Assembly: GCF_019977655.1 (NCBI RefSeq)
Contig: NZ_AP024849.1
Coordinates: 5,055,001 to 5,119,000, forward strand
Reading direction: 5' to 3'
DNA length: 64,000 nucleotides
DNA from: Clostridium gelidum
GTDB taxonomy: Bacteria; Bacillota; Clostridia; Clostridiales; Clostridiaceae
This document shows positions 53,201 through 61,150 of the stretch, piece by piece (the first letter of the stretch is position 1; each line of letters starts with the position of its first letter). Both the position numbers and the translations under genes were made by a program. The notes beneath the pieces were generated by a model. It did not search any database and had not been told where the DNA came from. It worked only from the letters and a program-made list of their open reading frames with translations.

Positions 53201-53744
53201 TTTTTTGTACTTCATGAGAAGTTCTGAATCCATCAAAAAAGTTCATGAATGGAATTCTTGATTTAATAGCAGTTAAATGAGCTACTGCTGATAAATCCAT
53301 TACTTCTTGAACTGATCCTTCTGCAAGCATTGCAAAACCAGTTTGTCTTGCCGCCATAACATCTTGGTGATCTCCAAATATGTTTAGAGCAGAAGTAGCT
53401 AATGCTCTAGCTGATACGTGGAATACGCATGGTAACATTTCACCAGAAATTTTGTACATATTTGGTATCATAAGTAATAAACCTTGTGAAGCTGTATAAG
53501 TAGTTGTTAAAGCTCCAGCTTGTAAAGATCCATGAACAGCACCAGCAGCTCCAGCTTCTGATTGCATTTCCATAACTTTTACAGGTTGTCCGAATATATT
53601 TTTTCTTCCTTGTGCTACCCATTCATCAACATGTTCTGCCATTGGTGATGATGGTGTAATTGGGAATATTGCAGTAACTTCTGTAAATGCATAAGATATA
53701 TGAGCTGCTGCAGTATTACCGTCCATAGTTTTCATTTTTCTCAT
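50235..53744 (-). CDS. nifJ: Pyruvate:ferredoxin (flavodoxin) oxidoreductase
   Basis: The enzyme oxidises pyruvate to acetyl-CoA and CO2 and passes electrons to ferredoxin or flavodoxin, the central step of clostridial fermentation. At 1169 residues it is a full-length single-chain PFOR: domain I TFTEVTAIFPITPSSP-like (here AFTEVTAIFPITPSSPMAEH), the 2x4Fe-4S ferredoxin domain with CIQCNQCAIVCPHA and CSGCGNCAQVCPAP, the C-terminal thiamine diphosphate domain with CAGCGETPYV, GDGWAYDIGYGGVDHVLATG and EVYSNTGGQSSK. A flavodoxin gene lies 159 bases upstream. AGAGGGG precedes the ATG by eight bases. Confidence 0.97.
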   Translation of the reverse strand: MRKMKTMDGNTAAAHISYAFTEVTAIFPITPSSPMAEHVDEWVAQGRKNIFGQPVKVMEMQSEAGAAGAVHGSLQAGALTTTYTASQGLLLMIPNMYKISGEMLPCVFHVSARALATSALNIFGDHQDVMAARQTGFAMLAEGSVQEVMDLSAVAHLTAIKSRIPFMNFFDGFRTSHEVQKIEVLEYDELANLLDWDSVKAFRERALNPNHPVTRGTAQNADVYFQERESVNKFYDALPETVEGYMAEITKLTGREYHCFDYYGAPDADRVIVAMGSATDVCEETIDYLNANGQKVGVIKVRLYRPFSNERLLAAIPKTVKKIAVLDRTKEPGSTGEPLYLDIRNAFFGQANAPLIVGGRFGLGSKDPNPGHIAAVYANLAQDAPKNGFTIGIVDDVTNTSLEVTEDIDATPEGTTACKFWGLGSDGTVGANKSAIKIIGDHTDMFAQAYFFYDSKKSGGITVSHLRFGKKAIKSPYLINKADFVSCSNQSYIHKYNVLEGLKPNSTFLLNTIWSPEELEEKLPAAYKRFLANNNIKFYTLNAVGIAQEIGLGGRINMIMQSAFFKLANVIPVEDAIKYLKDSVVSSYGKKGEKVVNMNNAAIDKGVESIVAINIPEAWKTVADEEVVEIKHITKFVKDIVIPMNRQEGDALPVSAFAGMEDGTFENGTAAFEKRGIAVNVPEWDSEKCIQCNQCAIVCPHAVIRPFLLTDAEKNAAPSATKAVAAKALKTEEPLFYAMGITPLDCSGCGNCAQVCPAPGKALVMKPQESQHNQIEVWDYLVHDISVKKNPMNKNTVKGSQFEKPLLEFSGACAGCGETPYVKAITQLVGDRMMIANATGCTSIWGGSAPSTPYTKNKEGHGPAWANSLFEDNAEYGLGMFLGVKAIRERIEQKAEVAIAANDSAKAELQDWLDNVNEGEGTRERADKLVSALETSNTEVAKEILAEKDYLVKRSQWIIGGDGWAYDIGYGGVDHVLATGEDVNILVVDTEVYSNTGGQSSKATPTAAIAKFAASGKKTKKKDLGMMAMSYGYVYVAQINMGADKNQVIKAIAEAEAYKGPSLIIAYAPCINHGLRIGMGNSQEEAKRATACGYWQMYRFNPTLKEAGKNPFTLDSKEPTADFKEFLMGEVRYSSLAKAFPEAADALFEKTHQDAIERLEGYKKLANQQ

Positions 53745-53808
53745 CGCGTTGACCCCTCTTTCTATTTTTAAAACTTAAATTTTTAATAATTTAAATTCTT
53801 TATATAAA

Positions 53809-53823
53809 TAGTCTTAAAGACTA
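53809..53823. promoter_or_regulatory. Palindromic site upstream of nifJ
   Basis: TAGTCTT-A-AAGACTA is a perfect 7-bp dyad 65 bases before the nifJ ATG. It does not match the Rex operator. Possible regulator site; unproven. Confidence 0.35.
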
Positions 53824-53903
53824 CCTAATAAACACACTAAATATTTAGCTATTAAATTCTTATTTCCAACATTACGCACATAAACACCATTTTTAAACTT
53901 ATC

Positions 53904-54335
53904 CTATTTAACTAGTTCTTCTCCTAATTTTTTAATAAGATTGGTTTGCTTTTTAGTTGGTGAATCTTTAACTGCTAAATCTCCAATCACATTAAACCCA
54001 TAAGATGTCATTTCATCTTTCCATATTTCCATGAAAGTATCTTCAATCCATCCATAGGTCGCAAATAAAATACAATTTTTGTTTTTATTTTGTTTATTTA
54101 AATCTTTCAACTGTTCTAGAAATGGCTTCATTTCTTCTTGTTCTATTTTAGTGGAATCCACTGCTGGGCTCCCAAAAGCAATAGAGTCAGCTTCTAAAAC
54201 ATCTTCTATAGTTGCATCTGCAACATGCTTTACAATTACTTCTGCGCCTTGTTCTCTAGCACCATCTGCCATCACATTTGCAAGGGCTTCTATGTTTCCC
54301 CCACAACTCCAATAAATGATTGATACTTTTTTCAT
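53904..54335 (-). CDS. Flavodoxin
   Basis: A short-chain flavodoxin of 143 residues: VSIIYWSCGGNIEALANVMA carries the FMN phosphate-binding loop (S/T-x-x-G-N-x-E), with the flavin-stacking regions in FGSPAVDSTKIEQEE and ATYGWIEDTFMEIW. It can replace ferredoxin as the electron partner of PFOR, matching its position just upstream of nifJ. Confidence 0.94.
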   Translation of the reverse strand: MKKVSIIYWSCGGNIEALANVMADGAREQGAEVIVKHVADATIEDVLEADSIAFGSPAVDSTKIEQEEMKPFLEQLKDLNKQNKNKNCILFATYGWIEDTFMEIWKDEMTSYGFNVIGDLAVKDSPTKKQTNLIKKLGEELVK

Positions 54336-54485
54336 TCAAATAGCACCTCATCTTCTCGTTAAATAATTAACTTTCTTTTTTCACTAAAATGAACCTACCC
54401 TTTTATTATATCTTACATATTTTTTTTTGCAAGATTTGTTGTACAATTTGTATTATTTTAAGTCATAATTATATATTTTAGAAAT

Positions 54486-55559
54486 TCATTTATTCATACT
54501 CTCTAATAATACACCTATTATAGCTTCTACGCCATTTTTAGCTTTACTTTTTTCCATATTATTAATAAGTTCTGTTTTTCTGTCTTTGAGTTCTAAAATT
54601 TTCTTGTATAATATATCATCTTTAAGTTCTTCTTCTTCTAACATTAATGAATATCCTTCTTTTTCAAATGATTTAGAATTTAAAATTTGATCTCCTCGAC
54701 TAACCTTCTTAGAAAGAGGTATTAATAAAGTCGGCTTTTTTAATGCTAAGAATTCAAATATAGAATTTGCTCCTGCTCTTGAAATTATATAATCAGCAGT
54801 CTTCATCAAATCTGGTAATTCTTCAGTTACATACTCAAATTGCTTATATCCATGGAAGTTTATAAGTTTTTTATCTATATTCCCTTTACCACAAATATGA
54901 ATTATATTGAACTCTTTTAAAAGTTGTTCCAAATTTCTTCTTATTTGTTCATTTATGATCTTTGAACCAAGACTTCCACCCATAATGAACAATACTTCTT
55001 TATTATCCGTAAATCCACATATTCTTCTTCCTTTAGCCTTGTCGCCATGAAATATTTCTTCTCGAATAGGACTGCCTGTAAGTACTCCCTTATTTCCATT
55101 TATAAGATTTAAACTTTCTCTAAAAGTTACGCATAATTTATTGCAAAATGGTGCTGACAATTTATTAGCAAGGCCTGGCGTCATATCAGATTCATGAGCT
55201 ACCACTGGTATTTTTTTTATAGATGCTGCAATAACAACAGGAACTGCTACAAAACCTCCTTTTGAAAAAATAATATCTGGCTTTTCTTTTGATAATATTT
55301 TTATGGATTGTGCAACTCCCTTTATAATTTTAAATGGATCCGTAAAATTTTTCACATCAAAATATCTTCTTAATTTTCCACATGAAATTCCGAAAAAAGG
55401 AATATTATTTTGTGTTATTATTTCTTTTTCAATACCATCAAAACTACCAATATATTTTATTTCAAAACCATTTTCTTTTAATTTAGGTATTAAAGCTAAA
55501 TTAGGAGTTACATGCCCTGCAGTTCCTCCACCTGTCATTATTATTTTGTATTTAGACAA
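54486..55559 (-). CDS. murG: UDP-GlcNAc:lipid I transferase MurG
   Basis: This GT28 enzyme makes lipid II from lipid I at the inner face of the membrane. GGGTAGHVTPNLALIPKLKE at the N-terminus, FSKGGFVAVPVVIAA, HESDMTPGLANKLSAP, LFIMGGSLGSKIIN and SRAGANSIFEFLALKKPT are all canonical. Its 357 residues are normal. It follows the RecJ-type gene by 24 bases. Confidence 0.96.
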   Translation of the reverse strand: MSKYKIIMTGGGTAGHVTPNLALIPKLKENGFEIKYIGSFDGIEKEIITQNNIPFFGISCGKLRRYFDVKNFTDPFKIIKGVAQSIKILSKEKPDIIFSKGGFVAVPVVIAASIKKIPVVAHESDMTPGLANKLSAPFCNKLCVTFRESLNLINGNKGVLTGSPIREEIFHGDKAKGRRICGFTDNKEVLFIMGGSLGSKIINEQIRRNLEQLLKEFNIIHICGKGNIDKKLINFHGYKQFEYVTEELPDLMKTADYIISRAGANSIFEFLALKKPTLLIPLSKKVSRGDQILNSKSFEKEGYSLMLEEEELKDDILYKKILELKDRKTELINNMEKSKAKNGVEAIIGVLLESMNK

Positions 55560-55583
55560 AAACTATCACCCCATCTTCAATTA

Positions 55584-57350
55584 TTATCTATAATTCTGTA
55601 CTACAATTTGAATACTAACATTACCATTATATTCATTAATACTCGGATAAAATACTAAGTCCACCTTCACATCATTATATGATCCGTCATAAAGTTTTTG
55701 CAGCTCTTCACTACTATATTTATTATTTATCATTTCTTCAAACTCATAAATATCTCCAAAATAAATAGCATCCAAAGCTTTATTAAATTTTGTCTTAATT
55801 TTAAACTTCAATACATTTCTATTCTTGCCCAATATTGTAGCTTTTAACAATTTTACATTTTTTTCTGCAAATAATGGTTTAGAATTTGCTTTACCAAAAG
55901 GTTCTAATCTTTCTAAATCATTAATTAATTCATAATCTATTGAATCAAGAGATAAAATACAATCTATAGTAACTTTTTTTAGTAAATCATCATCTTTTAA
56001 TGTTGTATTTTCATTTAGCTTCCTTCTAAAATCATCTATATTCTCTTCCTTCAAAGAAAATCCCGCTGCCATAGGATGACCACCAAAATTTCCAAGCAAA
56101 TCTTTGCATTTAACAAGTTCTTCAAACATATTATATTCTTCTATAGATCTACCCGATCCCTTTGCTCCATTTTCAGATTTTGTTATTATTAAAGTCGGAA
56201 CATTATATTTTTCTCTTATTCTCCCTGCTATTATCCCAGCTAAACTTTCATGTACATCAGGAATATAAATGACAAATATCTTATCATTTATCATATTATT
56301 CTTTTGCACAATTTCTATAGCAGTTTCTACACCATCTAGTGTCATATCTTTTCTTTCTTGATTTAGTTTGACTAATGATTTTGCAAGTTCATTTGCTTCG
56401 TCTTCTTCTTTTGAAAGTAATAACTTTAATCCTTCTTTAGCCGAATCCAATCTTCCACATGCGTTTATGCATGGTCCTATAATAAATCCCAAATGATATA
56501 CCGATAAAGTTTTTTCATTCATTTCACATTCTCTTATTAATTCTTGTAATCCTAAATTAGTAGTATTATTTATTAATTCCAATCCTTTTTTAACAAAAAT
56601 TCTATTTTCATCAATTAAATCTACAACATCACATACTGTTGCAATTGCAAGAAACTCTATAAATTTATAACATTCTTTTTTATGTATATTAAATTTTTCA
56701 TAAAGTACTTCTACAAGTTTAAATGCTACTCCCGCTCCACATAATTTCTTGAATTTATAATTACAGTCTTTTTGTTTCGGGTTTATTATAGCATCTGCAA
56801 TTGGACTTATGAATTTTCTAGTACTATTTTCATCTAGCGCAAATGGTATATCATGATGATCTGTAATTATCACAGTAAGCCCTATATCTTTAGCATATTT
56901 TATTGGTTCTATAGCTGATATTCCATTGTCGCAAGTTAAAATAGTATCTATTCCATCTTCTTTAGCTTGTTTTATTATATTTATATTTATCCCATATCCA
57001 TCTTTTATTCTATCTGGAATTTCATAATCAACATTTGCATCACATCTTTTTAATGCCTCATATAAGATATAAGTACTTATTACTCCATCTACATCATAAT
57101 CTCCAACAATTCTTATCTTTTTATTAGATTCTATTTTTCCACAAAGTATCCCTACAGCTTTTTCTAAATCTTTCATATCCCTTGGATTATGAAGTTTATC
57201 AAAATCTGGATTCATATAGCTTTTTATCATATCATCATTTATGATATCTCTATTTATTATAAGCTTACTCATAAGTTCTGTGATTCCATATTTATTTGAT
57301 ATTTGATTATAATCAGCTTTTTTATTTTTTATAAACCATTTTTCTGCCAT
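55584..57350 (-). CDS. recJ: RecJ-type single-strand-specific exonuclease
   Basis: The DHH-family 5'-3' single-strand exonuclease (588 residues) has all motifs: IVGDYDVDGVISTYIL (motif I), LTCDNGISA (II), IITDHHDIP (III, DHH), GAGVAFKLVE (IV), and the DHHA1 domain GAKGSGRSIEEYNMFEEL with NFGGHPMAAGFSLKEE. The C-terminal OB-type region is present. Function: repair and recombination. Confidence 0.95.
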   Translation of the reverse strand: MAEKWFIKNKKADYNQISNKYGITELMSKLIINRDIINDDMIKSYMNPDFDKLHNPRDMKDLEKAVGILCGKIESNKKIRIVGDYDVDGVISTYILYEALKRCDANVDYEIPDRIKDGYGININIIKQAKEDGIDTILTCDNGISAIEPIKYAKDIGLTVIITDHHDIPFALDENSTRKFISPIADAIINPKQKDCNYKFKKLCGAGVAFKLVEVLYEKFNIHKKECYKFIEFLAIATVCDVVDLIDENRIFVKKGLELINNTTNLGLQELIRECEMNEKTLSVYHLGFIIGPCINACGRLDSAKEGLKLLLSKEEDEANELAKSLVKLNQERKDMTLDGVETAIEIVQKNNMINDKIFVIYIPDVHESLAGIIAGRIREKYNVPTLIITKSENGAKGSGRSIEEYNMFEELVKCKDLLGNFGGHPMAAGFSLKEENIDDFRRKLNENTTLKDDDLLKKVTIDCILSLDSIDYELINDLERLEPFGKANSKPLFAEKNVKLLKATILGKNRNVLKFKIKTKFNKALDAIYFGDIYEFEEMINNKYSSEELQKLYDGSYNDVKVDLVFYPSINEYNGNVSIQIVVQNYR

Positions 57351-57369
57351 TGTTTCTCCCCTTTAAATT

Positions 57370-57545
57370 TTGCAGAGCAAAATTAATGAATGATTAACAA
57401 TGAATGATGAATAACCAAAAGATATTTTTCTTCGAAAAATTTAAATTTACTAGGTGCAGGGCACCTTTAATTTAAAATTCCCCAAGGAATTTCTTCCTTC
57501 ATCTTTCATCTTTCATCTTTCATCTTTCATTATTCATTATTCATC
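57370..57545. repeat. Intergenic palindromic repeat between DJ-1/PfpI and recJ genes
   Basis: Outer arms ATGAATGATTAACAATGAAT and its degenerate complement ATTCATTATTCATC. Inside are AGGTGC-AGG-GCACCT, AAATTCC-CCAA-GGAATTT and TTTTT-cttcg-AAAAA hairpins, and a CATCTTT heptamer in about four tandem copies (57500-57531). It is the largest member of the repeat family here. Confidence 0.65.
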
Positions 57546-57564
57546 AAAATACTTCGAGCTTTAT

Positions 57565-58116
57565 TTATTGTATAAACATTTTATACAGCATGCCAGATGA
57601 AATTGCTTCTACTTTATTCTCATATCCAAGCTTTTCTAATAATTTATAAGAAAATGCCATAGCTGTTGCAGGTCCTCTACTAGTTATTATATTTCCATCC
57701 ACCACTACTTCTTCTTCCAAATATTCACAATTTGGCATTTCATCTTCATAGCCTGGATAAGAAGTCATATTTCTACCTTCTGTAATCTCTGCTTTTCCAA
57801 GTACTATTGGTCCTGCACAAATTGCGCCTATTAACTTACCTTCTTTGTTTTGTCTTTTTATAAATTTTATTACTCTTTCATCATCTCTTAAATTAGTTGC
57901 TCCTGGTATACCACCTGGAATTACTACTAAATCATATTCCATATCTTCATCAAAAAATTTATCAGCTTGAACTACTACCCCATGACTTGATTCAACTTGT
58001 TTTTCTCCAATTGAAACTAAATCACAAGTTAAATTTGCTCTTCTCATTATATCCGACACAGTTAATGCCTCTATTTCTTCAAAACCATCTGCTAACAATA
58101 TACATACTTTCTTCAT
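57565..58116 (-). CDS. DJ-1/PfpI-family protein
   Basis: The 183-residue class I glutamine-amidotransferase-like protein has the nucleophile Cys in AICAGPIVLGKA, the Glu in ADGFEEIEALT, and VIPGGIPGATNLRDDERV and YPGYEDEMPNCEYLEEEVVV. Related proteins are ThiJ/YajL-type chaperones or deglycases and PfpI proteases; the length matches the former. It is 90 bases from parC, with a hairpin between. Confidence 0.9.
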   Translation of the reverse strand: MKKVCILLADGFEEIEALTVSDIMRRANLTCDLVSIGEKQVESSHGVVVQADKFFDEDMEYDLVVIPGGIPGATNLRDDERVIKFIKRQNKEGKLIGAICAGPIVLGKAEITEGRNMTSYPGYEDEMPNCEYLEEEVVVDGNIITSRGPATAMAFSYKLLEKLGYENKVEAISSGMLYKMFIQ

Positions 58117-58143
58117 ATTAATTCCTCCTCTTAATTTAAATAA

Positions 58144-58179
58144 TGAGGATATCCTAAACTAATCTTTAGAACATCCTCA
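58144..58179 (-). terminator. Hairpin after parC
   Basis: TGAGGATATCCTAAA (58144-58158) pairs with TTTAGAACATCCTCA (58165-58179) with two mismatches and a 6-base loop. The minus strand continues with TTATTTAAATT, a weak T-run. It is a probable terminator or attenuator between parC and the DJ-1/PfpI gene. Confidence 0.65.
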
Positions 58180-58206
58180 CTCTACACTGTCTTAATTATA
58201 TCTCAT

Positions 58207-61116
58207 TTAATTTACAGTTACATCTTTTATTTCGTCATCAAGTATAATCATCATTATGTTTGTACCTCTACCTGCTCTATTTTGCAATTTAATATCATTT
58301 ATTTTAATTGCTGACTTTTCTTTAGATTTAGAAGTCAACACCACTTCAGTTTTATCTGCTGATAAAGTTATGCTATTTCCTTCGCTACTTATGTAGTTAC
58401 TATGATATTTCCCAAAAATAACTTCATCTTCATCTCTCAAGCTCATTCCTGTAACGCCTGAAGCTACTTTTCCCATGGTATTAACATTTTCAACAGGAAA
58501 TCTTATTCCCATTCCTTTTTTAGTTATCATAACTAAATATCCAAGCTTCATTTTATCTATCTCTACTGAAACTACTTCGTCGTCTTCAAATTTAAATTTA
58601 TGGCATACTTGTTTAAAGTACTCCCCTTCAAATTCTTTTAATAAAGTCTTCTTAACCATTCCTTTTTTAGTAAAAGTATATACTCCAAGTTCTTCATCAT
58701 AAGAATCAATTGAAACTAAACTAACTATCTTTTCTCCCTTTTCTAGCTTTCCTAAGAATGCTTCTACTGGAATTTCATCATTAATTACATTTTTCATTAA
58801 GAATACTGGTACTTTATAAACATACCCTTTATTACTAAACATTAATAATTCTTTTAGTGAATTAGTTTTAACTTTTAAAGAATCTTCTTTAATTCTTCCA
58901 TAAACTTTAAGCTTATTCTTATCTGTAATTCCAAGACTCAATTCAAAATATTCTATTTCATTTGTATCTTCTACTTCAATAATCTCATCTTCCTCCGCAA
59001 AATTAAACAATTGAATAGGTAATATATTTCTAGAAGTATCTTCCAAGTTATGGACTTCAAGAGTGAACTCTAAACCTAATTTGCTTTTAACTCTTAAGAA
59101 CTTGCTTTCTTCTTTTATTTTTCTTATTGATACATCCATTAATTCATCATCATCTCTAAGCTTTAAAGCTTGGAGTTTAGTATATGAAGTTTGAAACTTA
59201 TCCACTGAACTTTGTTTAATTCCACCATGTTTAGTTATAAATCTAAATGCTTTGTTTGGATCGAAATTATCTACTGATACAGCTCCAACTATCTTTTCGT
59301 TATCCAAATTTGCAGTTTTAATTACTTGATCTAATCGCTCTCCTTTTTCCTTCCACTTCAATTCCGGTATATTAATCCCCTTTGTTTGATACATGAATCC
59401 TTTATCCGTAAATATAAGTAAAGTATCCTTGGTATTTGAACTTATTAAATATTTTAACGAATCATTTTCTCTATATTCAATATCCTCTGGATTAGAACTT
59501 GATCTATTGTAATTTTTTAACGGTATTCTCTTAATGAAACCATCCTTTGATATTGTAATCATAACTTCTTCTATTACAATTAATTCTTCAATATCAATTT
59601 TACTTTCATTATCATCTTTTACAATTGCAGTCCTTCTCTTATTTCCATATTTATCACTTATTTCTTTAAGCTCTGTTTTTATCACTTTAAAAAGTTCTTT
59701 TTCACCAGATAAAATCTTCTCAAGTTTTTTAATAATGTTTTTAAGCTGTGAATATTCTTTTTCAAATATTTCTATTTCAAGACCCGTCAATCTATATAAC
59801 ATAAGCTCTAATATAGCTTGTGCTTGAGCTTCTGAAAATTCAAACTTATTAATCAAATTATCCGAAGCATCCTTTTTAGATTTCGAGCTTCTAATAATTG
59901 CTATAATTTGGTCTAACACATTTATTGCTTTAATAAAACCTTCAACAATGTGAAATCTTTTTTTTGCTGTATCCAGTTCCTTTTGAGTTCGTCTAGTTAT
60001 TACTTCTTTTTGGTGTTCTACATAATATTTTATTATAGCCTTTAAACTCATAGTTTCTGGCTTTCCATTTGCAAGGGCAACCATGTTAAAACTTATATTG
60101 CATTGTAAATCAGTCTTTTTAAATAAATATTTTAGCACCTTGTCTGCAACATCTTCACCAGCGTTTTTCTTTAGTTCAATTACAGCTCTTATTCCATTTC
60201 TATCTGATTCATCTCTAATATCCGTTATTGACTCCAATGATTTTGCATGTCTTTTATCACCTGTCATTTCAGATATTAATTGAAGAAGTTTAGCTTTATT
60301 TCTCCTATACGGGAATTCAGTTATTACTATTCCAACTCTTCCATTTTCTAATTTTTCAATTGAAGTCTTAGCTCTATATGCAACTTTTCCTTCTCCTGTT
60401 TCATATGCTGACAACATAGATTTTTCTCCAATTAAAATTCCACCTGTAGGTAAATCTGGTCCTTTTATATATTCCATAAGTTGTGAGGTAGTTATTTCGT
60501 TATTATCTATGTAAGCCAATACTCCATTGGTTACTTCTTCTAAATTATGTGGTGGTATATTAGTTGCAAGACCAACTGCTATACCAAAAGTACCATTTAC
60601 CAAAAGATTTGGATATCTACTTGGTAATACCTTAGGTTCTATTTCACTATCAGAGTAATTAGGAATCATATCTACAGTATCTTTTTCAATATCTCGTAAC
60701 ATTTCCATTGCAATAGGTGATAGTCTTGCTTCCGTATACCTCATTGCTGCTGCTCCATCGCCATCTATTGAACCCCAATTTCCATGACCTTCTATAAGAG
60801 GCGCCCTCGTTGAAAATTCTTGAGCTAAAATTACCATAGCTTCATATACAGATGAGTCTCCATGAGGATGAAACTTACCTAAAATATCTCCAACTATTCT
60901 AGCAGATTTATAATAAGGTTTATCAGGAAAAGCTTTAAGCATATATGCACCATATAGAATTCTTCTATGTACAGGCTTAAGACCGTCTCTAACATCTGGA
61001 AGTGCTCTATCTTTTGCAACTTCTATTGCATATGGTAAAAAATTTTCAGGCATTGCTTCTTCTAAAAGAATACTAACTATATTATTATCTCTAGGTATAT
61101 CATTTTTCTTTGCCAT
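58207..61116 (-). CDS. parC: DNA topoisomerase IV subunit A
   Basis: This is a type IIA topoisomerase A subunit: AKDRALPDVRDGLKPVHRR, SARIVGDILGKFHPHGD (quinolone-resistance region), APLIEGHGNWGS, and the catalytic Tyr in AAMRYTEARLS. The C-terminal part has beta-pinwheel repeats (KYLISSNTKDTLLIFTDKGF, ELLMFSNKGYVYKV, KMVKKTLL-type KKGMVKKTLL). It lacks the GyrA-box, supporting ParC. The start is put at ATG 61116 after AAGGAGAA; a longer frame (TTG 61143) would add nine residues. At 969 residues it is longer than ParC of many species (about 800). It lies 34 bases downstream of parE. Confidence 0.93.
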   Translation of the reverse strand: MAKKNDIPRDNNIVSILLEEAMPENFLPYAIEVAKDRALPDVRDGLKPVHRRILYGAYMLKAFPDKPYYKSARIVGDILGKFHPHGDSSVYEAMVILAQEFSTRAPLIEGHGNWGSIDGDGAAAMRYTEARLSPIAMEMLRDIEKDTVDMIPNYSDSEIEPKVLPSRYPNLLVNGTFGIAVGLATNIPPHNLEEVTNGVLAYIDNNEITTSQLMEYIKGPDLPTGGILIGEKSMLSAYETGEGKVAYRAKTSIEKLENGRVGIVITEFPYRRNKAKLLQLISEMTGDKRHAKSLESITDIRDESDRNGIRAVIELKKNAGEDVADKVLKYLFKKTDLQCNISFNMVALANGKPETMSLKAIIKYYVEHQKEVITRRTQKELDTAKKRFHIVEGFIKAINVLDQIIAIIRSSKSKKDASDNLINKFEFSEAQAQAILELMLYRLTGLEIEIFEKEYSQLKNIIKKLEKILSGEKELFKVIKTELKEISDKYGNKRRTAIVKDDNESKIDIEELIVIEEVMITISKDGFIKRIPLKNYNRSSSNPEDIEYRENDSLKYLISSNTKDTLLIFTDKGFMYQTKGINIPELKWKEKGERLDQVIKTANLDNEKIVGAVSVDNFDPNKAFRFITKHGGIKQSSVDKFQTSYTKLQALKLRDDDELMDVSIRKIKEESKFLRVKSKLGLEFTLEVHNLEDTSRNILPIQLFNFAEEDEIIEVEDTNEIEYFELSLGITDKNKLKVYGRIKEDSLKVKTNSLKELLMFSNKGYVYKVPVFLMKNVINDEIPVEAFLGKLEKGEKIVSLVSIDSYDEELGVYTFTKKGMVKKTLLKEFEGEYFKQVCHKFKFEDDEVVSVEIDKMKLGYLVMITKKGMGIRFPVENVNTMGKVASGVTGMSLRDEDEVIFGKYHSNYISSEGNSITLSADKTEVVLTSKSKEKSAIKINDIKLQNRAGRGTNIMMIILDDEIKDVTVN

Positions 61117-61150
61117 ACTATTCTCCTTCTTGTTCCATGTCAATTATCAA

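Noticed and set aside
53440..53622. 60-codon minus-strand frame inside nifJ
   Set aside because: It is out of frame within a canonical PFOR coding region.
53745..53903. Rex-type redox operator upstream of nifJ
   Set aside because: No TTGTTAA-x4-TTAACAA-like site found; only the unrelated TAGTCTT dyad.
57481..57540. Possible CRISPR leader or array
   Set aside because: It is a 7-base tandem repeat in about four copies, far too short for CRISPR units.
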